Shown one piece after another: positions 54,127 through 62,440 of a stretch of DNA of 64,000 nucleotides. The DNA comes from Nothophaeocryptopus gaeumannii (taxonomy: Eukaryota > Ascomycota > Dothideomycetes > Mycosphaerellales > Mycosphaerellaceae). Each line of letters opens with the position of its first letter. Positions within the stretch are counted from its first letter, which is position 1. The notes below the pieces were generated by a model, which saw nothing but the letters and a program-made list of their open reading frames with translations, was not told the DNA's origin and ran no database searches. The position numbers and the translations under genes were made by a program. The stretch covers positions 310,001 to 374,000 of the forward strand of contig JASISA010000023.1 of the NCBI GenBank assembly GCA_031771865.1, in the 5' to 3' direction.

Positions 54127-54807
54127 ATGTCACTTTTGGTCGAGGCAGCTGTCCCTTCTCTTTTCACCACGCGCAAACGTGACACTCGCAACAGTACCGA
54201 CCGTCGAAGCGACCAGTCCAAGAAAATCGAGGAAACCGGCAAGGTCATGCCTCGCTCCTGTTCCCGTTGCGTGGAACTGAAAAGAGTGTGTCGTGTCCAC
54301 ATCAACTCCGGTCGGTGTGGGTGCTGTACAAAGGAGAATCGTCGCGATTGCAACATCCGGATTACAGAGGCGGAACGGACGCGTCTCCGTCGTCAGCGTG
54401 AGAAGCTGGTAGAACGCAAACAGGCGTCGCGTGATGCTCTGGGCCAGGCTCGGAAGGCGCTCGAGGAGGCCCGAAAGGCGCTTGAAGATGTCCGAGAGGC
54501 AGAGCGGAGAGCCCAGGAGAACGTGGACGTGGCTCATGAAAAGGATGAGCGGGTATGGAAAGAGATGGACCAGCTAGAGCGTCGTGAAGCCGAGGCAATG
54601 GCCGTCGAGGAGGCGGAGATCCTCAGTCTCGAAGAAGAAGAGGGCGCCGAGGCCGCATCTGTTTTTCCACTATCGCCTACTACTTGGTCTCTAGCGGATG
54701 GGGTCCTTGACGATTTCTGGAGCGATCCGTATGCCCTTGGTTTGTCGGAGGTCCTGGTTTCTACTGGGTCTGGCGAAACCGTCGCAGAAGCCTCAGGCAG
54801 TTCGTAA
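54127..54807 (+). CDS. antisense Zn2Cys6 / coiled-coil protein carried by chromovirus copy 1
   Basis: 226 residues, encoded on the strand opposite gag-pol, starting 61 nt inside the 3' LTR edge. Residues about 44-76 carry six cysteines spaced C-X2-C-X6-C-X8-C-X2-C-X7-C, which satisfies the fungal Gal4-type Zn(II)2Cys6 consensus, with basic residues between Cys2 and Cys3. A long charged helix follows (about 80-165; RQREKLVERKQASRDAL and Ala/Lys/Glu heptads), suited to dimerisation, then an acidic Glu run and a Ser/Trp-containing tail that could activate transcription. An alternative ATG is at 54247, just before the cluster. Its 3' end overlaps the antisense end of pol by about 47 nt. Homologous to the ORF at 61835. 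I recall similar uncharacterised fungal proteins; no function is known to me. Confidence 0.82.
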   Translation: MSLLVEAAVPSLFTTRKRDTRNSTDRRSDQSKKIEETGKVMPRSCSRCVELKRVCRVHINSGRCGCCTKENRRDCNIRITEAERTRLRRQREKLVERKQASRDALGQARKALEEARKALEDVREAERRAQENVDVAHEKDERVWKEMDQLERREAEAMAVEEAEILSLEEEEGAEAASVFPLSPTTWSLADGVLDDFWSDPYALGLSEVLVSTGSGETVAEASGSS

Positions 54808-57800
54808 GGTTGCTCTCTGGTTCCCAGGTATTTTCTGAGTCGTCGTATCCCTTCCATTTGACGAGGTACTGATTGTTTTATAGTCAGAATTCTTTCGACC
54901 TCGAATTCGGTTTCTTCTTGTGGAACAAATGAAAATGTTTCCTGGCAAGGTGTCTCGGCGTCGGCTGGTTCCAAGAGAGATGTGGAACACTGGATGTATT
55001 TTTGCATCCGCCGGTAGTCGTAGTCGGTAGTTGACCGGTCCTTGGCCTCTTCAATCAAAAATGGCCCGACCTTCACATGGTCTAACTTCTTGGTCTTTCT
55101 TCTCGTTTGGAGATTCTTTGTAAGGAGATAGACCTTATCCCCCCTCTTCAGCTGAGGCGCCATTTTTCCTTCGTCCTGTCGCGATTTCAGCAGGTTTCCT
55201 TGTTGTCGTAGGATGGCCTTGTTCATCGCTGAATGAACCCCCTTCAGCTGATCAACCGCAATCATCGCCCTCGGTGCGTTGGGGTGAATGCCAGGTTCGC
55301 CAAACAGGTGTGGATCCTTTCCAAAGTTTGCGAAGAATGGCGTGAGACCCGTAGTCTCGGATTGCTGGTTGTTGAGTGCGATTTGTGCCATGGGTAGGAG
55401 TGATACCCAATTGTCCTGTGCGTAGTTGATGTAGTGGCGTAGGTATTGTTCTAGTGTCTGGTTCATCCGTTCGGTTTGTCCGTCGGTTTGCGGATGAAAC
55501 GCCGTTGATAGCTTGTGTTTGATTCCGATTGTTGATACGAGCGTCTTCCAGTAGTTCGATGTGAACAGCTTGTCTCTGTCTGTAATGAAGACCTTCGGGA
55601 ATCCGTGATATCGTACAAGTCTATCCAGCACAAGGTGTCCGAGTTGCTCTGCCGTGTATGTCTCACACGCAGGAATAAAGTGCGCGTACTTCGTGAGTCT
55701 GTCGACCATGACCAGTATCATGTCGTACTTGACTTTCGTTGCTTGATCCGTCGATCCTGGGAGTTTCGTAATGAAATCCATCGTAACTTCGTCCCATGGT
55801 TGCGTCGGTGGGCTCCGGAATTTAAGTTGTCCGTACTTCGAATGTCGAGATGCCTTGTTCTGTTGGCATTGAACACAGCGTGCGATGTATTTCTTGACTC
55901 GTTCTCGCATGTGTGGGAATCCAAAGTTGCGTTGGATAAGCTCTACTGTCTTCGAGATTCCTGGATGTCCGTATCGTGGATCGTTGTGATGGTGTCGAAT
56001 GCACTCTTCCTGTCGGTCCTTCGGTACTTGGTACTTTCCCTGTGCGATAGGGAATTGTTCTGCCTCGTCCTGCAGAACTCGCACTATGTTGTTGAACTCC
56101 ATTTGGTTGGCACTCAGGCTTCCGTCCTGATTCGTCTTGAGTATGCTATGCTGTACTCGTTCCTTCCCTTCCATGTAGTCACTTCGTCGGCTCAGTGCGT
56201 CGGCTCGACCGTTGTCTTTACCGGGTGTATAGCGGATTTCGAACTTGTACTGACCAAGGAGCTCCGACCAGCGGGTCTGCCTTCGAGTCAGTTGTTTAGT
56301 CGTAGTGAAGTAGGTCAGATTCTTGTGATCAGAAAGAATCGTGAGCCTGGGTGCTCCTTCCGCATATGCTCGCCAGTGCTGCAGGGCAGCGACAATCGCA
56401 AGAAGTTCCTTATCATGGATGTCGTAATTCTCTTCTGCAGGAGTCATCTTTCGTGAGTAGTAGGCTACCGGGTGTCGCTTCCCGTCGTGCTCCTGTGTGA
56501 GACACGCGCCTATCGCCATATCCGATGCATCTGTTTCGATTTGCACTTCCTTCGTACCGTCGAAAAGTCGAAGCGTTGGCGCTGTGGCGCACATTTCTTT
56601 GAGTTTGTCGAATGCCTGTTGGTGTCGTTCTTTCCACTGGAACTTGGTGTCCTTCTTTGTGAGTTCCGTCATTGGTTTTGCAATCCTAGAGTAGTCCTGG
56701 ATGAACTTGCGGTTGTAGTTCGCAAGTCCAAGGAATGACTGTACCTCAGTAAGATTCGTGGGTGTTGGCCATTCGCGGATCGATTGTGTCTTTGCTGGAT
56801 CGATTTGGATTCCTTTCGTACTAAGGATAAATCCAAGGAATTTGACTTCCTTTTTGTGGAACTCGCATTTCTCTGGTGCTGTCTTGAACCCTACTCGTGT
56901 GAGGCGTTCGAAGACGTCTTGGACTGCTTGATATGCTTGCTCAGTTCTCCTTGGTATAGACCAAGATGTCGTCCATGTAAGCGATAACACAGACGTCAAG
57001 CAAATCTCGCAGTGTTTCATTGACAAGGTCCTGGCATGAGGCTGGCGCATTGGTAAGCCCCATTGGCATAACCAGAAACTCGTAAAGTCCATATCTTGTT
57101 CGGAATGCAGTCTTCCATTCTTCTCCTTTCGCCATTCGTATTGCGTAAAAATGCGTCTCGGAGGTCGATCTTTGTAAACCAGTCTGATCCGGTAAGTCGA
57201 TCTTGTGCTTCTTCGATGCTTGGTAATGGATATCGGTTCTTGATTGTCATGTCGTTGAGCCTTCTATAGTCAACGACCATTCGTAACTTCCGTTCTGCTT
57301 TGGTACGAAGAGAATTGGAGAGCCTGCGCTTGAGGTGGACTTCCGTATCCATCCTTTGGCTAGCTTCTCCTTCAGCCATTCATCTAGGGCTTTGAGCTCT
57401 TTCTCAGATAATGCGTAAATGGGTCCCCATGGAGGCTCTTTCCCAGGCTGAATCTTGATCTTGTGATCCCATGGTTGGTGTATAGGTAGGGCTTCCTTGC
57501 CTTCCTCTTCCTGAAAGAGTCTCGACCATCTTTGGTACTCTTCAGGGACATCTGGCGCTGAGATCGCCATCTGCTTTCCAGGATTGCCAGTTCCTCGTCC
57601 CGTGATTCCGTGACCTGCTGGACCTACGCAGTGTCTATCCGGGTGGCTCCAGTCTCTGGGCTCAGTGTCGGCGCAAGCTGAGTTGTGCACAGCTGTTCTT
57701 TGCCTCATCCGCCGCGTACTTTCGACGCTGTACGGGTCTGATACGGGTGGCACTTCCGTATCCTTCAAATGTGAGTACTCCTCTTTTCCAGTCAATTACT

Positions 57801-58402
57801 GGGTTGTGCTTTCTCAACCAAGGCATGCCTAGCACGATATCCCAGCTGGCCATAGCTGTGACATCTAAGACAATCTCCTCGTGGTGCTGTTGGATAGCCA
57901 GTGGTAGCGGTATCGTCTCGCGCTCCACACAGGGTAAGGGGGATCCGTCAACCGCGATCAGTTCATACCCCTGTTTCTTCGTCTGGGTAGCTAGTCCAGT
58001 TCGTTTTACAAATGACTCGGATGCAAAGTTCCCGCTCGCTCCGGAGTCGATCATGGCACTCGTCTTGAGTCCATTGACGATAACTTGTGTGCTGAACACT
58101 GTTGCTGATGCTTGAGCTTCTTGTGTGACGTTTAACTCCCTTCGGCCGCTCATGCCTGAGGAGTCGATCCTTTTCCCGAGACTGTGGCTCTGTTGTCTAA
58201 CCAGTCTAGGATCTGTATACGTGTTTCCTCCAGTGTTTTGGCCATAGTTTTCTCTTGTGGCAACTCGTTGCATGCGTATCGGCTCTGACATGCTTGTGCT
58301 TGTTTGTAGCCATTCTTGAGTTCTTGGATCGATGTTCTCATCTCGTTCGTAACGACTTGTCCGTGCGGTGTTAGGTATCCGTACGGTGTAAACCAGCTTC
58401 AA
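54761..58402 (-). pseudogene. pol: chromovirus copy 1 pol: protease, RT, RNase H, integrase, chromodomain; frameshifted
   Basis: Order on the minus strand: retropepsin (IDSGASGNF, about 58050), RT fingers (VDYRRLNDMTIKNRYPLPS), RT catalytic YMDD (about 56970), RNase H (ETDASDMAIGACLTQE; DHKNLTYF), integrase zinc site (RHHHND; CVQCQQNK), integrase core (MDFITKLPGS; FITDRDKLFTS; AFHPQTDGQTERMNQ), and GPY/F module (KVGPFLIEEA). Protease, RT and the rest lie in successive frames with at least four shifts between about 57800 and 56930. One base is missing in the chromodomain near 54885 relative to copy 2, so the long frame runs past its true end; in the corrected frame pol stops at 54761. Only the stretch from about 56930 down is intact. 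Confidence 0.9.
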
Positions 58403-60134
58403 TTTGTGGTCTTTCCCAGATGAATGTTGAAAACTCTTCTTGGATGTCCAGCCTGGGATACCTCCAGAACATTGATCGTAGTTGTCCTAGGAAGAAATCA
58501 AACTTAACTGGGTTAAGCAGTCTTCCTCCTGTCGGTGTTCGTGGAAAGATCTCTTCACTGTTGCGTGCTATGTGAAGGATCATCTTGCGTATTGGTTCCG
58601 GTGCGTCCACGCTAAGGTGAAGTATTTCGTCGTTGTCATCGTCCTCACTGGATTCTTCTTCTTCTTCCGAGGTTCCTTCCTCAGTTTCATCGTCACTGGA
58701 TGACTCTTGTGGGTTCTCCGGAATCTCAGGTAAGATACCCGTGATAGGGTAGTCGTCCGCCTGAGTAGCGACATCCATCACCACTTCCTCCTGTGGGGTC
58801 CCCTCAGATTCATTGGGATTTTGGTTCTCCTTATCGCTGTCATCAGCGCCCCAACAGGTCTCATCCAAATCCTCCTCGTCCGGCGTTTGAACGTGACGAT
58901 CAAGTTGTCGTAGTTCGTCCGGAATTGGTAAGTGTCGGTGTCCTCCAACTGTCGTGTTGGTTGGTGGAACCGGGGCAGGTCTTCGTGGCGCAGATGGCCA
59001 GTATCCCGCTTCCATCTTCGAGGAGTAGTGTGTTTGACACGAATCGTCATAACAGAATCGCCAGTGAAGGCTTCCGTGACCGTTCCGCAGTTCCCGACCT
59101 GTCTCGTCAGGTAACTTTCGTGTCATCATACCAAACAATCGTGGCTTTTGTTGATCGGCGCCTGTCGTTTCGTAGGCTCCGCGTCCCACGTCGTGGTTTC
59201 GTTGCATCGTGTTGAACTGTCGTTGCACCATGTTCTTTGAACGACAATTCCTCGCATAGTGGCCTTCCTTGCCACATGCATAGCAATTCAGTTTCTTCTC
59301 ATTTCTTCTGGGCGAACTCTTGCCCTTCCTACTTCCTTTGAACGGGCGACCTTTCTGGGTTGCATTGAACTGCCAGTCCATTGCATCGGGGTCACGCTGT
59401 TGTCGTTGAGGTGGCCTGGACCATCCGTCGCGTCGTCCTGCTGGCACATATCCAGCCTTCCCCGTAGCCTTAGAATCGTAGCGTCGTTCCATGGCTCGTT
59501 CGTAAAGTTGGTCGTCCAATTCGATCGCCGCCTTGACCAGTTCTCCGAGGTTTTCGATCTTCCCAGAGTATCGCATTAGTTCGTCCTTGACTGAGTCCCT
59601 GAGTCCTCGTCGGAACATAACTTGGAGAGCATCATCGTCCCAGTCCGTGACTTGGGCGTGCTCTTGGAACTTGGCAGCATATTCTGCTGTGGAGCCCTTC
59701 TGAGTGAGGTGTTGGATTACTCGAACCGCAGTCGAAACTTCGTTCGAGACTCCATACACTTGTTTCATGGCGTTCTTGAGATGGCTCCAGGACCTAAAGA
59801 TCCCCGTCGTATCTTCATCGTTGTCCAAGTAAGTCCTGAGAAAAGGTTTGATCCAGTGTTGCACACGTCCACGCATGAAGGTCGTTGCGAAGAGTGGTTT
59901 CTGAGCTTCACCCATCTCGTTGAACTTGAAGTACATGTCCATTTGGGTAAGCCAGACGTCGAACTTGTCTCGGTCGCCATAATAGTAGTCCGGCTTGCCG
60001 ACCTTGAGGGAGTTGTCATTGGTATGGTTGGCAAGTGCATTGATGGCCGACTGAGATGTGCTGGATCGTTGGCGAGAGCTTCCTGCTTCGCTGGGGGCGG
60101 GAGTTCCCCTTCCGGTTTGCTGAGAGGCACTCAT
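58371..60134 (-). CDS. gag: chromovirus copy 1 gag
   Basis: 587 residues from the ATG at 60134, only 17 nt inside the 5' LTR. The capsid-like helical region covers about residues 50-220 (KPDYYYGDRDKFDVWLTQMD, typical of Ty3/Gypsy Gag). A zinc knuckle CYACGKEGHYARNC (CX2CX4HX4C) lies near residue 290. After it come a long acidic, disordered tail and a short C-terminal domain. The frame is intact and its end overlaps the protease frame by about 30 nt in a +1 register, the arrangement expected if pol is made by frameshifting. Confidence 0.9.
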   Translation of the reverse strand: MSASQQTGRGTPAPSEAGSSRQRSSTSQSAINALANHTNDNSLKVGKPDYYYGDRDKFDVWLTQMDMYFKFNEMGEAQKPLFATTFMRGRVQHWIKPFLRTYLDNDEDTTGIFRSWSHLKNAMKQVYGVSNEVSTAVRVIQHLTQKGSTAEYAAKFQEHAQVTDWDDDALQVMFRRGLRDSVKDELMRYSGKIENLGELVKAAIELDDQLYERAMERRYDSKATGKAGYVPAGRRDGWSRPPQRQQRDPDAMDWQFNATQKGRPFKGSRKGKSSPRRNEKKLNCYACGKEGHYARNCRSKNMVQRQFNTMQRNHDVGRGAYETTGADQQKPRLFGMMTRKLPDETGRELRNGHGSLHWRFCYDDSCQTHYSSKMEAGYWPSAPRRPAPVPPTNTTVGGHRHLPIPDELRQLDRHVQTPDEEDLDETCWGADDSDKENQNPNESEGTPQEEVVMDVATQADDYPITGILPEIPENPQESSSDDETEEGTSEEEEESSEDDDNDEILHLSVDAPEPIRKMILHIARNSEEIFPRTPTGGRLLNPVKFDFFLGQLRSMFWRYPRLDIQEEFSTFIWERPQIEAGLHRTDT

Positions 60135-60151
60135 CCTGAGGGTGTTCAAAG
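60135..60151 (-). promoter_or_regulatory. primer-binding site region of copy 1, self-priming type
   Basis: The 17 nt between the 5' LTR and the gag ATG do not begin with TGG and do not look like a tRNA 3' end. Read on the minus strand they contain TTGAACAC (60149-60142), an exact complement of GTGTTCAA in the LTR at the expected 5' end of the transcript. Confidence 0.6.
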
Positions 60152-60507
60152 TGTTACGCACGGTATCTCGCTTGTCAGGTGACTCGCTTAATCACGTGGA
60201 ATGGCTTCTTTGGAGAATGCGTCGGCAAGTGGAACGAAGTGAAGGAAGTCTTGGCTTATTCCAATCAGTGAGATTGTAACATGAGTTGAACACGATGATT
60301 GCTAGTCAATCATCGAGACTAAATACACAGCGAGTCCTTTCCAATCTGAATGCTCTCATGCTCTCATGTTGGGAAATGCTCTCACCTGAGAGCAAGAGAG
60401 CATTCCTCAGCTTGAGAGCATTCCCGTAGCGGGCGCTGCCGGCCCGGTGTGTGACTGCGCCGTGTGGATTGGTTGGCTCTGGTCCTCCTACGGCTCTTTC
60501 CGTAACA
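60152..60507 (-). repeat. 5' LTR of chromovirus copy 1
   Basis: 356 bp, same length and apparently same sequence as the 3' LTR. Drives the gag-pol transcript toward lower coordinates. Confidence 0.95.
60286..60326 (-). promoter_or_regulatory. TATA-like element and probable transcript start in the 5' LTR
   Basis: On the minus strand, GTATTTAG (60326-60319) is followed about 28-33 nt later by GTGTTCAA (60293-60286). That spacing suits a TATA box and a start site at or next to GTGTTCAA, the candidate self-primer. Confidence 0.5.
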
Positions 60508-60512
60508 GAGGT
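60508..60512. repeat. target-site duplication GAGGT, right
   Basis: Pairs with the left copy. Confidence 0.92.
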
Positions 60513-61030
60513 ATACTAGTACGCGACGAATAATACCTCTATTATCCTCTACGTTTTACGCTACTACTAGTATATACGATCGATAGTTATCTAGATAATC
60601 CGCTTATCTAAGAAGGAGCTATAATATAGGCGGACTACCTAAGCTAGATATAATAGAGCGTTTTGCCTTAGTATAACGCGTACCTAGGCCTAAGATTAGT
60701 TTTAGTTATAGATAATTATAGTACTTATAATCGTAAAGTTCTATACGATCTATATACCCTCTAGTATAGTATATTACTTCTTTTCCTTCCTACGTACTTA
60801 CTAGACTACAATCCAATCGAGTTAACCTTTCGTCTTCTTAAATCGTAGATACGTAGGCACGACTATCTTATACTAATCTATAGGGAGGATAATTAGTAGT
60901 ACAAGTTCGTAAAGTTTATAGAACTAGCATATAATTAATAGGGACGGTAGGCAAACTATATAAAGTTGTTTAAGAGGTACGGTTTTATAGAAGAGCTAGA
61001 ATAAGAAGTATTAGAGATTCGACTATATAT
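60513..61030 (+). pseudogene. Tc1/mariner-type transposase, 3' part, RIP-mutated
   Basis: Continuation of the frame cut at 53709. The second catalytic Asp is in LVIDNYSTY (codon at 60711) and the last acidic residue in YNPIELTFRLLKS (Glu codon at 60819), 36 codons on, in the same frame; this D-35-E spacing is close to the D34E of the Tc1 group. In-frame TAG and TAA codons are frequent and no TGA was seen, again the RIP pattern; one TAG replaces the Trp expected before IRRHDY. Confidence 0.72.
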
Positions 61031-61414
61031 AGTTTAAGCTCTTAGGCCTTCGGAGACCTCCGCTCTACCTAATCTAGGCTAGAGAAAGGCCTCTAGAGTC
61101 CTTCTATAATTGTAGAGGTATCTTAGAGTATACTATCGTCTCCTTATATACTTAAAGGTATTCTAAATCTCTTTAAACTTCTTAAAAGCTCCTGCTAAGC
61201 TAATAGCGGGTATACCCGGATTTTAGCTTTAATCTATACAATATATTAATATATGCATTAATTATCTAGATACATTTTCTATTATTAAGAGGAGTATTTA
61301 GGCTATTATACAAAAAATTAATATAGTTAATTAGTAGTATAGGTATTGAGAAATCTTCGGTATACTCTAAAATTTAAGGAAACTAACTTTACGGCTTTAT
61401 CTTAGGGGCTAGAG
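61031..61414. repeat. AT-rich RIP-like remnant between the two chromoviruses
   Basis: TA-rich sequence with almost no CA or TG, probably the rest of the mariner element or another repeat. No frame survives. Confidence 0.5.
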
Positions 61415-61745
61415 TGTTACGCACGGTATCTCGCTTGTCAGGTGACTCGCTTAATCACGTGGAATGGCTTCTTTGGAGAATGCGTCGGCAAGTGGAACGA
61501 AGTGAAGGAAGTCTTGGCTTATTCCAATCAGTGAGATTGTAACATGAGTTGAACACGATGATTGCTAGTCAACCATCGTTCCTAAATACATAAGAGACTT
61601 TAGGTGATCAGTGTGATCAGACTGATCGCCTAGGGAGAGGTGATCATCCTGATCAGGGTGATCAGGAGGCTCTGCTCGGTCTCGTACCTTACGATCAGTA
61701 ACACGTGACCTCGCACTGGGCAAGGACCCAGCACGAACCGTAACA
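61415..61745 (-). repeat. 3' LTR of chromovirus copy 2 (331 bp, divergent U3)
   Basis: TGTTACG...CGTAACA. The first ~165 bp (U5 and R in element sense) match copy 1 almost perfectly, up to CTAAATAC near 61590. The remaining ~155 bp (U3) are unrelated except the last few bases. Confidence 0.92.
61605..61664. promoter_or_regulatory. U3 palindrome array, TGATCA x5
   Basis: Exact TGATCA at 61605, 61614, 61641, 61650 and 61659, and near copies TGATCG at 61623 and CGATCA near 61692. Two pairs are 9 nt apart (61605/61614 and 61641/61650, then 61659), close to one helical turn. This occupies the same place in U3 as the GCTCTCA array of copy 1. Confidence 0.75.
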
Positions 61746-61758
61746 CCATCCCCCTTTT
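61746..61758 (-). promoter_or_regulatory. polypurine tract of copy 2
   Basis: AAAAGGGGGATGG on the minus strand, adjoining the 3' LTR; one base differs from copy 1. Confidence 0.82.
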
Positions 61759-61834
61759 AGCCTAGCGTCGTCCCGACGCTTATACATAGCTCGAGTCGGT
61801 CCTTAGACGCCAGTCGTCATGGGTTTTCGTAGTC

Positions 61835-62440
61835 ATGCCTCCTAGGCTCTCCTCCTCCACCCACCGCCGCCACAAGCTTGCAGATTTCCTGGATCGCACT
61901 GGTACCGTCATGGTAAAGCAGTGTTCGACGTGCGCGAAGCACAAGAGGGTGTGTCGGGTACACGTTCGGTCGGGTCGATGTAACGAGTGTGTCCGGCGCG
62001 GTCAGCGCTGCGACATGAAGGTCACAAAGTCTGAGTTCGACCGGCTGGTGGCTGAACGTGAGAGGCTCCAGTCTAGTATAAAGGAGGCTCAGCAGGCGCA
62101 AGAGGAGGCGCAGCACCGGTTAGAGGAAGCGCAGCGCTCTCAGCAGATGGCTTTCGAAGCGTCTCGTACGGCGTTTGCCCGCGAGATGAGATTGCGACAA
62201 CAGTTGGACTTAGTGGATAAGCGGTCCGATGAGGCTGTTGCTGTGGAAATACAGGATATCGAGGAGCAGGAGCAAGAGGAGCGGGCAGCTGAAGCTACGC
62301 TAGGCTTCGACGAACCGTCCTACGGGCTGAATCTGTCTCCTATGACCTGGGGCGCCCTCGAGGGCGTTGATCCCTTCGATTGGTCGTTACTGGATCCCAA
62401 CCCCGATGGAATTGTTGCAGGAGTAAGCGGCAATTCATAA
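61835..62440 (+). CDS. antisense Zn2Cys6 / coiled-coil protein carried by chromovirus copy 2
   Basis: 201 residues, same place and strand as the copy 1 ORF. The cluster CSTCAKHKRVC..CNECVRRGQRC has spacing C-X2-C-X6-C-X8-C-X2-C-X6-C, exactly the Zn(II)2Cys6 pattern. The motif KRVCRVHxxSGRC is shared with the copy 1 protein. A Gln/Glu/Arg coiled coil of about 90 residues follows (VAERERLQSSIKEAQQAQEE and on), then a short acidic stretch and a tail with LSPMTWGALEG, matching LSPTTWSLADG in copy 1. Overall the two proteins are far more diverged than the neighbouring pol genes. The 3' end overlaps pol antisense by about 100 nt. Confidence 0.84.
   Translation: MPPRLSSSTHRRHKLADFLDRTGTVMVKQCSTCAKHKRVCRVHVRSGRCNECVRRGQRCDMKVTKSEFDRLVAERERLQSSIKEAQQAQEEAQHRLEEAQRSQQMAFEASRTAFAREMRLRQQLDLVDKRSDEAVAVEIQDIEEQEQEERAAEATLGFDEPSYGLNLSPMTWGALEGVDPFDWSLLDPNPDGIVAGVSGNS

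Larger units (their letters stand above)
53710..60507 (-). mobile_element. Ty3/Gypsy chromovirus (LTR retrotransposon), copy 1, complete but defective
   Basis: A 6.8-kb element on the minus strand: 5' LTR at 60152-60507, a primer site, gag, protease, reverse transcriptase, RNase H, integrase with GPY/F module and a frameshifted chromodomain, a polypurine tract and the 3' LTR at 53710-54065. The LTRs are both 356 bp, start TGTTACG, end CGTAACA and look identical, so the insertion is recent. The GAGGT duplication is perfect. Several frameshifts in the RT region mean the copy cannot itself move. A gene on the opposite strand lies between pol and the 3' LTR. Confidence 0.95.

Noticed and set aside
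54793..54990. Chromodomain read as part of the long copy 1 pol frame
   Set aside because: Comparison with copy 2 shows a one-base loss; the residues read in that frame past this point are out of register and continue falsely into the antisense ORF.
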